Counted from the stretch's first letter, positions 1 through 8,605 are shown. The stretch: 64,000 bases of DNA from Flammeovirgaceae bacterium UBA2366 (GCA_002344065.1 DDTK01000001.1:312076-376075), one strand, 5' to 3'. The notes: a model not told the origin generated them from the letters alone. Made by a program: numbers and translations.

Positions 1-1836
1 GATGCCCAGAAAATTGACAAACTCAAAAAACTGCTGGAACAGGAAATTCCCAAATGGAATCTTACCAGTACTGTGGATGAAGTGGCAGCCACCATTGAAC
101 AGGAGAAAGCCATCGTCAGTACGGATCTGAAGAACGATCCGCCTGCTATTTACTATACCATTGAACGCTCAACATTGGTGCTGATAGATGATGAACCAAA
201 GTTACAGGATGACAAGGAATTGAAAATGAAACGGGTGATCAACACCGCTTTTCTCATTGTTGAAAATCCGGATGATAAGAAGTACTACCTCTATGGCGGC
301 TCCTTCTGGTATGTTTCATCTTCTTTAAAAGAAGGATATAAACCGGTAAGTCCGCTGCCGAAAACCATTGGCGCATTGGATCAGGAACTGAAAAAGAAAC
401 AAACAGAAAAAACGCAGAAGCCGGAAGGCGATCCTCCAGCCATCATTGTCAGCACCACACCGGCTGAACTGATTCAATCCTATGGCACAGCCGATTTTGC
501 CAACATCAGCAACACCATGCTGCTGTACGTTTCAAATTCTGATGATGACATTTTTAAAAACATGAACGATCAGCAGTATTATGTGCTCTTGTCGGGCCGT
601 TGGTACAAAGCCCGCAACCTGGAAGGACCTTGGGCCTATATCGAGGCCGATCAGTTGCCGGAAGACTTTGCCAAAATCCCTGAAGGATCAGAAAAAGATA
701 ATGTATTGGTGAGTGTTGCCGGAACGGAAGCCAGCCAAGATGCTATTCGCGATGCACAGGTTCCGCAAACCGCTAAAGTAGACCGGAAGACTGCTACAAC
801 TTCCGTAACCTATGATGGCGAACCGAAGTTTGAAAAAATTGAAGGCACATCACTTGAACTGGCCATGAACACAAGCAGTACAGTAATCAAATCAGGTTCA
901 AAGTATTATTGTGTAGATAAAGGTGTGTGGTTTGTTGCCTCCTCAGCCAAAGGCCCATGGAAGGTAAGCGATGAACGGCCCAAAGATGTCGACAAGATTC
1001 CAGCCAGTTCATCGGCTTATAATGTGAAGTACGTTTATATCTATGACTCTACACCCGAAGTGGTTTATGTGGGTTACACTCCAGGCTATATGGGCTGTTA
1101 TGTGTATGGGCCCACGGTCGTGTATGGAACAGGGTATTATTATTCACCATGGTACGGACCATACTATTATCCTCGCCCGGTAACGTATGGTTTCAGCATG
1201 CATTACAATCCGTGGACGGGCTGGAGCATGGGTTTTGGGTTCAGCTACGGTTGGTTTTCGATGAGCTTTTATGGGGGTGGCGGATACTGGGGGCCTCCCT
1301 ATCATCGTCCACCCTATTATCCTCCCTATCATGGTGGCATGTATGGCGGACGTGGGCCGGTGTATATTCATAACGATGGCGATATCAACATTGACCGGTC
1401 GAACAATATTTACAACAAAAGGAATGATGTAACCACAAGCGATGTTAAACGTGGCCAGGGTGCAGGTAAGCCTACGGCAGGTACCCGCGATCAGAACCGC
1501 CAGCAACAGGCTGGGCAGCAACCTGCGGGGCAACGGCCATCACAACAACCTTCAGCAGGACAACAGCCTGCTTCCAACAGGAAAAATGATGTCTATGCTG
1601 ATAAGAATGGTAACGTGTATCAGCGGAAAGACGATGGAAATTGGAACCAGCGAAGCGGAAATCAATGGCAGCAGACACAGCAGCAGCCATCGAATATGAA
1701 TCGTGATTACCAGAACCGACAGCGCAGTGCTCAGCAAAACTCCAACTTCAACAGCATGAATCGTGGTGGTAATATGGGTGGAAACTATCGCGGTGGCGGT
1801 GGAGCGCGAATGGGTGGTGGTGGAAGAAGGAGGTAA
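1..1836 (+). CDS. Partial exported-type protein with Tyr/Gly-rich and Gln/Asn-rich tail (5' end outside window)
   Basis: The frame is open from base 1, so the true start is upstream and 611 codons are visible; the GTG at 73 is only an internal codon. The visible N-terminal half holds three similar segments with the pattern YYxxxGxWY/F (near 288-330, 577-610 and 905-930), a short repeat seen in Bacteroidota proteins often labelled carbohydrate-binding family V/XII. From about 1030 to 1370 the protein becomes extremely rich in Tyr, Gly, Pro and Trp. It then passes into a Gln/Asn/Arg-rich low-complexity tail with a DKNGNVYQR-type segment and a final Gly/Arg run. A surface or envelope location is inferred from composition only. 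Function is unknown; sugar binding rests on the family label and is not demonstrated here. Confidence 0.75.
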   Translation, partial: DAQKIDKLKKLLEQEIPKWNLTSTVDEVAATIEQEKAIVSTDLKNDPPAIYYTIERSTLVLIDDEPKLQDDKELKMKRVINTAFLIVENPDDKKYYLYGGSFWYVSSSLKEGYKPVSPLPKTIGALDQELKKKQTEKTQKPEGDPPAIIVSTTPAELIQSYGTADFANISNTMLLYVSNSDDDIFKNMNDQQYYVLLSGRWYKARNLEGPWAYIEADQLPEDFAKIPEGSEKDNVLVSVAGTEASQDAIRDAQVPQTAKVDRKTATTSVTYDGEPKFEKIEGTSLELAMNTSSTVIKSGSKYYCVDKGVWFVASSAKGPWKVSDERPKDVDKIPASSSAYNVKYVYIYDSTPEVVYVGYTPGYMGCYVYGPTVVYGTGYYYSPWYGPYYYPRPVTYGFSMHYNPWTGWSMGFGFSYGWFSMSFYGGGGYWGPPYHRPPYYPPYHGGMYGGRGPVYIHNDGDINIDRSNNIYNKRNDVTTSDVKRGQGAGKPTAGTRDQNRQQQAGQQPAGQRPSQQPSAGQQPASNRKNDVYADKNGNVYQRKDDGNWNQRSGNQWQQTQQQPSNMNRDYQNRQRSAQQNSNFNSMNRGGNMGGNYRGGGGARMGGGGRRR

Positions 1837-1840
1837 ACTT

Positions 1841-2464
1841 CTAGAATCCTACCGAAAGTGTGAGCAATAGAAACGGATCATCAAAACCAAGATTATAAAC
1901 ATACGTAGTCAGTTCCCAGTTTTTCAATCCGGCTCCTACTATAAGTCCTTTTTGTAATTCAACATCCGTTTGGTAGAGCCGTGTGCGTTGGCCACTTAAG
2001 CCAAACCAAAGCCAGTCCTTCGGAGCAAAGGTGATGTCGGTCCACATGTAGAAGAAATCATTGTTTCTTGTTTTCGGGTCAAAAAAATTCTCTAGCTCTG
2101 AGTAGAATTCGAACCCTTTATAACCCAGGGTAATCTCAAGTCCTGCTGCAATTCCATTGGAAAGCCCGAACACACCACCAGCCATCGGTGTTATGGTGTA
2201 CTCAAAATCATCACCTCCCATAAAGTTGTAGCCTATCCATCCTGAAAAAGTTTCCCGATCTTCATAGTTGTATCGTGCTTCGAGGTGAAGTTTGTTTTTA
2301 TCCGCTTTAAGGATGGGAAGCACAAAAAAATCATTCGGAATGAAATAGAAATTAGCATCTGCACCAAAGTTCCATTTCTTTTCTGGCGCTGCTGTTTCAT
2401 TCTGCCCAAATGCAGCTATTGAGCCAACTACCATAAGTAACGCGGGGAGAATTCTATTTTTCAT
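1841..2464 (-). CDS. Small outer-membrane beta-barrel-like protein, function unknown
   Basis: Encodes 207 residues. The first 20 form a clear Sec signal peptide with a hydrophobic core and an AFG-Q cleavage region. The mature part alternates aromatic and polar residues (for example LHLEARYNYED and WLWFGLSGQ) and ends in a terminal Phe (LSVGF), as expected of a beta-barrel C-terminal signal. I do not recognise a named family. It converges with the large exported protein to its left, with only 4 bases between the stop codons. The 76 bases upstream (2465-2540) are an A/C-rich spacer with repeated AACTAAC words and no clear promoter. Confidence 0.7.
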   Translation of the reverse strand: MKNRILPALLMVVGSIAAFGQNETAAPEKKWNFGADANFYFIPNDFFVLPILKADKNKLHLEARYNYEDRETFSGWIGYNFMGGDDFEYTITPMAGGVFGLSNGIAAGLEITLGYKGFEFYSELENFFDPKTRNNDFFYMWTDITFAPKDWLWFGLSGQRTRLYQTDVELQKGLIVGAGLKNWELTTYVYNLGFDDPFLLLTLSVGF

Positions 2465-2540
2465 TTACCAGCCATTAACGAATAACTAACAACTAAGCAC
2501 GAACAATGAATAACCAACAACCAAAAACTAACAACTAAAA

Positions 2541-3218
2541 TTATCCTCCCAACGCCATCGTCAACGCCACCAGGGCCACACCAATTAAGGTATAAACCAG
2601 CGCAGTAAGTACCCGCCTGAAACCAGCATAACCGGCCAGCAAGAATCCACCAATAAACAACAGCAGCAAAGCTACTCCGTTAGATGCACGCATGGCCACA
2701 GGTAATTCATCAATAAAAGCAAAGGGTAAGGCTACCGGAAAGGTGCACAGAAAGACCAATAAAAAAATCTGTACACCTGCCCAAAGGTCTGTTGGTGTAA
2801 TCAAATTCTTCTTTGACGGCTCCGGTAAACTTTTCAGCCTGATGCTGATCGCGTTTAATTCTTCACTGGTCATCAGGCCGGCAATGGCAGGCTGAATTTC
2901 ATCCTTCAGTATTTCACTGGCTTGATTTGCAGTGTCGGCCTGGTGAATTTCCCGGATCACTTTAATGGCATGTCCGCGTTCGATGGCCACGTTCATCAGG
3001 TACATAATAGCATCCACCAACCCCCATGCTACATTACAGCCCAACGCAGCCCATAGTAATTCACGCACATCTTCGCGCGCATCGGTGCTTGCACTAATGG
3101 CCCCGGTGAACGTGAGTACCATGATTAACCCGAACAGCACTTCAGCAATGCGGTCTACCGGATTCAGTACTGCCGCTTCCTTCACTTTGTCATTCCAGAA
3201 ATTTTTATTTGGTTTCAT
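2541..3218 (-). CDS. VIT1/CCC1-like integral membrane protein
   Basis: Encodes 225 residues from the ATG at 3218. A longer frame runs to 3290, but the ATG at 3218 overlaps the stop of the upstream exchanger gene in an ATGA arrangement, which is the expected coupled start. The sequence begins NPVDRIAEVLFGLIMVLTFTG, followed by a GCNxAWGxVDAxMYL segment and a cytoplasmic-looking stretch of about 70 polar residues. Three further hydrophobic segments fill the C-terminal half. This pattern, two N-terminal helices with a soluble insert and then three helices, matches proteins annotated as VIT1/CCC1 transporter family (iron/manganese transport in yeast and plants). Metal specificity here is inference. 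Coupling to a Ca2+/H+ exchanger suggests a shared role in divalent-cation handling. Confidence 0.65.
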   Translation of the reverse strand: MKPNKNFWNDKVKEAAVLNPVDRIAEVLFGLIMVLTFTGAISASTDAREDVRELLWAALGCNVAWGLVDAIMYLMNVAIERGHAIKVIREIHQADTANQASEILKDEIQPAIAGLMTSEELNAISIRLKSLPEPSKKNLITPTDLWAGVQIFLLVFLCTFPVALPFAFIDELPVAMRASNGVALLLLFIGGFLLAGYAGFRRVLTALVYTLIGVALVALTMALGG

Positions 3219-4300
3219 GCAGTTGGTATAAAGTATAACATCATTCCCATGATTATATAGACCAGCAGAAGCTGAACACCCTTGTACCAATTTGATCGGC
3301 CATCACCCGCAACGACAGTCGCGAGTATAACCGACAGAAATAAGGCCACAATCAACGGTCGGGCAAACGTTAAGTTCATTTGCGAAGGGCCAACGAACGT
3401 GCTTAACAATACCAGCAGAGGAGCTACAAAGAGCGCTATCTGTATGGAACTGCCCAGGGCAATACCAATGCTTAAGTCCATTTTGTTTTTGGCTGCCATC
3501 GTTATTGCTGAAATGCTTTCGGCAGCACCACCTACAACGGCCAGAAAAATCATACCGATAAAAACGCTTGACATACCCAACACTTTTCCTGTTTCTTCAG
3601 CGGCACCTACCAGCACTTCACTCATAAACGCTGCCAGCACGGATGCACTTACCAATGTTACCAATGCACGGGTAATGGACCACCTTCCTTCATGCTCTTC
3701 TTCAGCCACTCCTCCTTCGCTTCTGAAAAAATCAGGGTGTGTCTTAATCATAAAAAATAAGTAGAGTATATACCCAGCCAACAGTACACAGGCCAGGTAA
3801 AGGTTTAATGTATTTTCACTTTCAACAGCAGGCTGCGCTGAGGTGAGCAGATGAAAACCGCTGGGTATGGTCAGACTGATCACGGCAATCAGCATCATCG
3901 AACTATACACACGAATACTGGTGATGTTATAATCCTGGTTGTGGTATTTTATTCCCCCCACCAGAAACGATGCTCCCATAGCCAGCAAGAGATTCGCTAA
4001 AATGGCTCCGGCAAGGGAAGCCAGCACCATTACATGTAAGCCAGCCTTCAATGCAACCACGGCAATGATTAATTCGGGCAAATTTCCGAATGTAGCATTC
4101 AACAAACCGCCTATAGCATCACCGGTGTAGGTGGCCAGGTTTTCGGTGGATGTGCCGATCAGTCTGGCAATTGGTATTATTGATAACGCTGCTGAAAAAA
4201 ATATCAGTGGAGCAGAAGCTTCCCTGCCCTCCAGCAGGAGGGTTATCGGAATAAACAGGAAGAGCCAGTGGATTCCGGGAGTAAGAATCTTTTTAAGCAT
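3215..4300 (-). CDS. cax: Calcium/proton exchanger (CaCA family, CAX-type)
   Basis: Encodes 361 residues with about ten or eleven hydrophobic segments and two inverted halves. Each half carries the alpha-repeat signature of Ca2+/cation antiporters: NATFGNLPELIIA at residues 68-80 and GGAAESISAI at 257-266, followed by a GSSIQIALFVAP segment. The acidic residues in these repeats bind the cation in characterised CAX proteins. The length is typical of bacterial CAX. The expected job is export of Ca2+ across the inner membrane in exchange for protons. The gene ends inside the start codon of the VIT-like gene (ATGA), so the two are probably co-translated. It starts 6 bases after the stop of the amidotransferase gene on the same strand. 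Confidence 0.92.
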   Translation of the reverse strand: MLKKILTPGIHWLFLFIPITLLLEGREASAPLIFFSAALSIIPIARLIGTSTENLATYTGDAIGGLLNATFGNLPELIIAVVALKAGLHVMVLASLAGAILANLLLAMGASFLVGGIKYHNQDYNITSIRVYSSMMLIAVISLTIPSGFHLLTSAQPAVESENTLNLYLACVLLAGYILYLFFMIKTHPDFFRSEGGVAEEEHEGRWSITRALVTLVSASVLAAFMSEVLVGAAEETGKVLGMSSVFIGMIFLAVVGGAAESISAITMAAKNKMDLSIGIALGSSIQIALFVAPLLVLLSTFVGPSQMNLTFARPLIVALFLSVILATVVAGDGRSNWYKGVQLLLVYIIMGMMLYFIPTA

Positions 4301-4306
4301 AAGCGG

Positions 4307-5128
4307 TCAGGTGTTTGGCTTGAATTCATTCAAGCCAACTTTACCATCTTTTATTATCAATTGAGTGCTTTGCGGAACTTCTTTCCAAAGGTGTTGAAAG
4401 TCACCGATAGGCTCTGAAACCAGACACCGGGCATGAGCTTTTAACCTGCCGGCAATTGCCGGATTCACCTTTTCCAAATCCTTCACATCCGGGCTGTAAT
4501 ACAAACTTGGTCCATCACCATCGCTGCCATAGCGAAAACCCCATAGCGTTTTTCCATCGGAGATGCCCAGCGTCATCCACACCGCTTCATTCACGCCATG
4601 CTTACGTGCAACACTTTCTACATAACCTACCATTCGGGCTATGGCAACTGGCGGATCTTTCTCCAAACCAAAGGTCAATGCCAGGTGAAACATTAACTCA
4701 GAATCGGTTGATCCAAAAATATTTTCAAAATATTCATCTCCAACCTTCATCAATAATTCCTTGCGGAACTTTTGCAACTGATCGATCTCACCATTGTGTA
4801 CCAATAACCAGTTCTTATAGCGATACGGATGGCAATTGGTTTCCTGAATGGTAGCCAATGAAGTAGCGCGAACATGAGCCATAAACAAGTGTGATTCAAT
4901 GTTGGTGGCCAGATCGCGAAGATTAAAATCATTCCAGGCCGGACGAATGCTGTGAAAGAGTCCTGGTTCAGGATTGATTCCATACCACCCCACTCCAAAG
5001 CCATCGCCATTGGTGGGGGTTAGTTCCGAACGTGAGCTCAGGCTTTGATCAATCAGGTTTTGTTTGGGTTCCAGTAATAATTCCTTCAGACGAATAGGCC
5101 CTCCGGAATAAGCAAGCCAGCGGCACAT
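4307..5128 (-). CDS. Class II glutamine amidotransferase (YafJ/EgtC-like)
   Basis: Encodes 273 residues beginning MCRWLAYSG. Removal of Met would expose Cys2 as the N-terminal nucleophile of Ntn-type glutaminases. Other class II hallmarks are NGDGFGVGWY (residues 40-49), HVRA (85-88), NCHPY (98-102) and HNGEI (111-115). The protein consists of the glutaminase domain alone, without a fused synthase domain, as in E. coli YafJ and the EgtC group. The acceptor of the released ammonia is unknown. It is first in a run with the Ca2+ exchanger (6-base gap) and divergent from the DUF1704 gene across a 172-base region that holds a TGAT-N4-ATCA palindrome. Confidence 0.88.
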   Translation of the reverse strand: MCRWLAYSGGPIRLKELLLEPKQNLIDQSLSSRSELTPTNGDGFGVGWYGINPEPGLFHSIRPAWNDFNLRDLATNIESHLFMAHVRATSLATIQETNCHPYRYKNWLLVHNGEIDQLQKFRKELLMKVGDEYFENIFGSTDSELMFHLALTFGLEKDPPVAIARMVGYVESVARKHGVNEAVWMTLGISDGKTLWGFRYGSDGDGPSLYYSPDVKDLEKVNPAIAGRLKAHARCLVSEPIGDFQHLWKEVPQSTQLIIKDGKVGLNEFKPNT

Positions 5129-5222
5129 AATGAATTAATTTAATTGGTTACCTGCACAAGCAGCCTTGACGTATACTGTTCATGCCATTAATTCCCAAGC
5201 TAAAAACTAATAAAGTTAATCC

Positions 5223-5240
5223 CCATGATTAAAATCATGG
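5223..5240. promoter_or_regulatory. Crp/Fnr-type box (copy 1), near-perfect palindrome
   Basis: The sequence is CCATGATT-AA-AATCATGG, 8-bp arms around 2 bases, containing TGATTAAAATCA at 5226-5237. It has the TGAT-N4-ATCA form recognised by Fnr-type regulators (established for Fnr; inferred here). It lies between the divergent amidotransferase and DUF1704 genes, 41.5 bp from its centre to a -7-like TACCTTTC. The same core recurs at 7362, 17765 and 37329. Confidence 0.55.
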
Positions 5241-5272
5241 ACGGAATCATCAATTCCAATTTAATCAATTGA

Positions 5273-5280
5273 TACCTTTC
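5273..5280 (+). promoter_or_regulatory. Putative -7 element (TACCTTTC) of the DUF1704 gene
   Basis: Matches five of the six fixed positions of the Bacteroidota consensus TAnnTTTG and lies 20 bases before the ATG at 5301. No convincing -33 element is seen. That would fit an activator-dependent promoter using the upstream palindrome at 5223-5240 (inference). Confidence 0.35.
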
Positions 5281-5300
5281 TGTTTCCCAAGAAAAGTCAT

Positions 5301-6578
5301 ATGAACCTATCAAAAATTCAAAAACTTGATGAGGCTACCGTTAAAGTCTCCAAAAAAATAAAAGTATTAAATACCCTATTGTGGCCCGCTGAAGCAGAAG
5401 ATAAATTTTTACAAGGATGGAGAAAGGGTAAACCAGAATTGCCTCAAATTGCTTTAACCAAGCCTGATGTTGTTGACAATATCTCAGTACTGGATTCCAT
5501 TGCTGGAAAATGTGATGAACAAAATCCGGTGGAAAAATTTCTAGCCGAAACCGCGTCCAGCTATGCTGATGCAGGACGCATGCTAAATCATATCGGTACA
5601 CCGGAATTCACCCGGTATTCAACCCGTATCTACGGAAGGCCAGACATGGAATATAAACACCAGACGATGACCGCCATTGACGGAGCAAAATTTTTATTGG
5701 ATGTTACTGAAAGACTGATGGGCAATCAATCCATTCAACCCACTCAGTTTGATATTTCAGCAGCGGATTTTGCCGGCTGGTTAAAAAGTGAAGTAGATGA
5801 ATTTTTTGATAAAGATGCGGTAGAAGTTGTCATTGATCAGAATATGTCATCCAAAGCGCTTGCCGGTGCTACCCGCATTCGCGTAAGGGGCAGTGCCATG
5901 TTCTCCCCTTTAGACAAAGACCAATTACTATTCCATGAAGCGTATGTGCACACTGCCACTCAGTTAAATGGAAAGAAACAAACTAACCTTAAATCGCTTG
6001 GTCTTGGTGCCCCGCGCACCACCCGTACGCAGGAAGGAATTGCTGTATTGGCTGAACTAATTACGAATGCCATGGACATAAACCGTCTGCGCAGGATTGC
6101 CTTACGCGTCATAGCTGTGAAAATGGCATTAGAGGGTGCCGATTTTATTGATCTGTTTAAATATTTTCTTGAAAATGGTCAATCGGAAATAGAATCCGTG
6201 CGCTCTGCCCAACGCATATTCAGAGGCGGTGCTGTAAAAGATAAAGTTGTTTTCACCAAAGATGCTGTTTACTTGCAAGGGCTATTTGAAGTACACACTT
6301 TTCTGCGTATTGCTATTCGGGATAACCGGCCAGATCTTGTTCGCAATCTGTTTGCCGGAAGGCTAACCATAGCCGATGCGGTACGGCTACACCCTTTATT
6401 TGAAAGTGGCTGGCTGTTATCACCGGTCTATATGCCGGGCTGGGCTACGGATTTAAGAAGACTCGCTGCCATGATGGCCTACTCGGCCTTTGTGGGAAAT
6501 ATTGCACTGGAGAACGTTACGCTTCAACGAGCCATTGAGTTGGAAGATGAAATTAAAGCGTTATCGGTTAGTCAGTAA
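5301..6578 (+). CDS. DUF1704/QEGLA-motif metallopeptidase-like protein
   Basis: Encodes 425 residues. It carries HEAYVH (residues 212-217), an HExxxH zinc-binding pattern, and QEGIAV (244-249), which corresponds to the QEGLA motif that names this family (flavohemoglobin expression-modulating QEGLA motif protein, DUF1704). Eukaryotic DUF1704 members (MATCAP) are zinc carboxypeptidases that use an HExxxH motif plus a downstream Glu, so the residues for a metallopeptidase are present here. The bacterial substrate is unknown, and the link to flavohemoglobin comes from the family name only; no such gene is in the window. The gene is monocistronic and preceded by a candidate Crp/Fnr box. The protein has no signal peptide, so a cytoplasmic location is expected. 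Confidence 0.85.
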   Translation: MNLSKIQKLDEATVKVSKKIKVLNTLLWPAEAEDKFLQGWRKGKPELPQIALTKPDVVDNISVLDSIAGKCDEQNPVEKFLAETASSYADAGRMLNHIGTPEFTRYSTRIYGRPDMEYKHQTMTAIDGAKFLLDVTERLMGNQSIQPTQFDISAADFAGWLKSEVDEFFDKDAVEVVIDQNMSSKALAGATRIRVRGSAMFSPLDKDQLLFHEAYVHTATQLNGKKQTNLKSLGLGAPRTTRTQEGIAVLAELITNAMDINRLRRIALRVIAVKMALEGADFIDLFKYFLENGQSEIESVRSAQRIFRGGAVKDKVVFTKDAVYLQGLFEVHTFLRIAIRDNRPDLVRNLFAGRLTIADAVRLHPLFESGWLLSPVYMPGWATDLRRLAAMMAYSAFVGNIALENVTLQRAIELEDEIKALSVSQ

Positions 6579-6600
6579 TGATCCTATAACCTCCATAGTA

Positions 6601-6626
6601 GTCATCGCGGGCTTGACCCGCGATCC
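6601..6626. repeat. Short palindromic intergenic repeat
   Basis: GATCGCGGGTCAAGCCCGCGAT in reverse complement, a strong hairpin framed by GTCAT and ATCC. It is related to the outer arms of the longer compound repeats at 54901 and 60735. It lies just downstream of the DUF1704 gene. Confidence 0.5.
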
Positions 6627-6673
6627 TTGGATTAGCACTTAAGATGTACTTCATAAAGCACTAAGCCTGCAAT

Positions 6674-6703
6674 AAAAAAAAGAAGCCACCCATGGGTGGC
6701 TTC
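6674..6703 (-). terminator. Rho-independent terminator of the exported-protein gene to its right
   Basis: A perfect 22-base palindrome, GAAGCCACCC-AT-GGGTGGCTTC (6682-6703), is followed on the minus strand by eight T residues. It sits 28 bases after the minus-strand stop at 6732. Confidence 0.85.
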
Positions 6704-6731
6704 TATCCAATCTTTTCGATTCGGAAAATCT

Positions 6732-7214
6732 TTATTTAATAATCGCTGAGGGGGCAGGTGCCTTTTTATTAGCCTTGGGCTTATCCGCCAATGATTTGTA
6801 GAAGAACAAACGAATGATTTCACCATCAGTCAACGTTAATGAAGCGCTCATTCCATTGGTTACATCGCGTAACTCCTCTTTAAGTCTGCCTTCTTCGTTT
6901 TGATAAAAGTTACTAACGCGTTTGTCAAATTCCTGATAGGATCCATCAACTTTCTGAACCTGCAATGGGCTGGCAAGCTTGCCATTGGCTACATCAATTT
7001 TGCCCATAAAACAATCAGAATAATTGCCATTCCTGATCGTAATAATTACTTCATGCGTTCCGTCAGCAACCGGATTGGCACCTCTTTCTTTAAATAACGA
7101 AAACCATTGACCAAAACAGTCGGTTGGTGCAGAGGTTGATGATTTACTTGAACTAGCCTGCGCATAAAGAGCCACCGATAATAGACTAATAAGAATGGTG
7201 AAAATCGATTTCAT
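6732..7214 (-). CDS. Exported protein of unknown function
   Basis: Encodes 160 residues. A signal peptide of about 20 residues (hydrophobic core LISLLSVAL, then YAQA) precedes a Ser-rich linker and a globular region with two Cys residues (CFGQW and DCFMG) that could pair in the periplasm. The C-terminus is Lys/Pro/Ala-rich (KANKKAPAPSAIIK). I recognise no family. It is followed by a strong terminator and transcribed away from the efflux operon, across a 230-base region that carries the second TGAT-N4-ATCA box, so it could share that regulation. Confidence 0.65.
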   Translation of the reverse strand: MKSIFTILISLLSVALYAQASSSKSSTSAPTDCFGQWFSLFKERGANPVADGTHEVIITIRNGNYSDCFMGKIDVANGKLASPLQVQKVDGSYQEFDKRVSNFYQNEEGRLKEELRDVTNGMSASLTLTDGEIIRLFFYKSLADKPKANKKAPAPSAIIK

Positions 7215-7361
7215 ACTTTTTTTAGTTAAGGAGATTCAGTTTTAATTACAGCTAAGATAAGCCAATTTTTAAGTCGTTTCAAAGGAATAACTATCCAATA
7301 ATTCTTCAGAAGGAACGGCTTTCACAAACACCAATTAGCCAATAATGTATAACTATTACCA

Positions 7362-7373
7362 TGATTAAAATCA
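7362..7373. promoter_or_regulatory. Crp/Fnr-type box (copy 2) upstream of the efflux operon
   Basis: TGATTAAAATCA, in the context CCATGATTAAAATCAGGG, identical over the 12-bp core to the box at 5226. Its centre is 51.5 bp before the -7-like TATATTTC at 7419. Binding by a Crp/Fnr regulator is inferred. Confidence 0.5.
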
Positions 7374-7418
7374 GGGCAGCACAGTAGCTTTTGTTGGTTA
7401 ATACGTTTAGAATCTCCT

Positions 7419-7426
7419 TATATTTC
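7419..7426 (+). promoter_or_regulatory. Putative -7 element (TATATTTC) of the RND efflux operon
   Basis: Five of six fixed positions of TAnnTTTG, 18 bases before the ATG at 7445, with a TTG about 22 bases upstream that could serve as the -33 element. Confidence 0.35.
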
Positions 7427-7444
7427 GTGTCCAATTCCTACTTT

Positions 7445-8584
7445 ATGAAATCAAAAACAATTATTGGCATATCCTTGTTGCTATGCATCCTGTGGTTATC
7501 AGGATGTAAAAAAGCCGAAATAGTGGCCCCTCCACCTGTTAAAGTAAACGTGGTGAAAGCCATCCAAAATGACGTTCCCCTGTATGAAGACTTTGTCGCC
7601 CAGGTTTATGGGCAGGCGGATGTCGATATCCGGGCCCGTGTAGAAGGCTGGGTTACGAAAGTTAATTTCAAAGAAGGGTCAGCTATAAAGAAAGGTGACC
7701 TGCTCTATATCATAGACGATATTGAGTATAAGAATCGGGTCGACCGGCAAACCGGTGAATTAGCCCGGGCAAAATCCGAACTTGTTCGCACACAGAATGA
7801 TTTAAGCCGTGTACAGCCACTAACTGAATTAAATGCACTAAGTCAAAAAGATCTTGACAACGCCAAAGCTGCCTACCAGGCTGCCCAGGCACAAGTCAGT
7901 GCTGCTGAAGCATCACTCAGCAATGCAAAAGTGGAGTTGGGTTATACGCGTGTAACCGCACCTTTTGATGGTATTGTAGGCATCTCCAATGTTCGCGAAG
8001 GCGACTATGTAAGCCGAATGGGTAGCTCCTCAGTACTGACAACGATTTCCAGTATTGGCGGAGTGCGGGTTCGGTTCCAGATCAGCGAACGCGAATACTT
8101 GCGCATCGCGCGGATGACCCCCGAAGAATTATCCTCAGCCAGGAAAAATGTTCAATTAATACTAGCGGATGGTTCACTCTACGCTGAAAAAGGTGAAGTG
8201 AATTTTGCGGATCGAGAGATTGATCCTAAAACAGGAACCATGACTATCGAAGCTACATTCCCGAATCCAAAAGGATTATTACGCCCAGGTCTGTTTGTAA
8301 GAGCAAGAGTGCTTTTAAGCACAGTAAAAGGTGCTGTGCTGATACCCCAGCGCGCTGTCTATCAATTGCAAAGTATGGCACAAGTTTTTACCGTAACCGA
8401 TTCAAGCACCTTAAAAGTCACAGTAGTAGAAACCGGTAATAAAATCAATGATGCCTGGGTTATCACCAAAGGAATAAAAGCAGGTGACAAAGTTGCTGTA
8501 ATTGGCACAGCCGCGTTAACTCCCAATTCAAAAATTGAAGAGGTGGCCATGCAGTGGCCAGAGGCTGCCAAAGGCAATCAATAA
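7445..8584 (+). CDS. RND efflux periplasmic adaptor lipoprotein (AcrA/MexA type)
   Basis: Encodes 379 residues from the ATG at 7445. A longer frame from 7391 would put 18 unneeded residues before a good lipoprotein signal peptide. Leu-Ser-Gly-Cys places the acylated Cys at residue 21. The order is that of membrane-fusion proteins: N-terminal lipoyl half (VRARVEGWVTKVNFKEGSAI-like), alpha-helical hairpin with Gln/Ala-rich heptads, second lipoyl half (VELGYTRVTAPFDGIVG), then beta-barrel and membrane-proximal domains. It should anchor in the inner membrane and link the pump to the outer-membrane channel. It is first of a four-gene operon, 21 bases before the pump gene. Confidence 0.93.
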   Translation: MKSKTIIGISLLLCILWLSGCKKAEIVAPPPVKVNVVKAIQNDVPLYEDFVAQVYGQADVDIRARVEGWVTKVNFKEGSAIKKGDLLYIIDDIEYKNRVDRQTGELARAKSELVRTQNDLSRVQPLTELNALSQKDLDNAKAAYQAAQAQVSAAEASLSNAKVELGYTRVTAPFDGIVGISNVREGDYVSRMGSSSVLTTISSIGGVRVRFQISEREYLRIARMTPEELSSARKNVQLILADGSLYAEKGEVNFADREIDPKTGTMTIEATFPNPKGLLRPGLFVRARVLLSTVKGAVLIPQRAVYQLQSMAQVFTVTDSSTLKVTVVETGNKINDAWVITKGIKAGDKVAVIGTAALTPNSKIEEVAMQWPEAAKGNQ

Positions 8585-8605
8585 CAATTAACCTCAAGAA
8601 AAAGT

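Noticed and set aside
1144..1533. Minus-strand ORF of 129 residues opposite the Tyr/Gly-rich protein
   Set aside because: It is the antisense shadow of the repetitive plus-strand coding sequence, has no recognisable domain and is contained in a confident frame.
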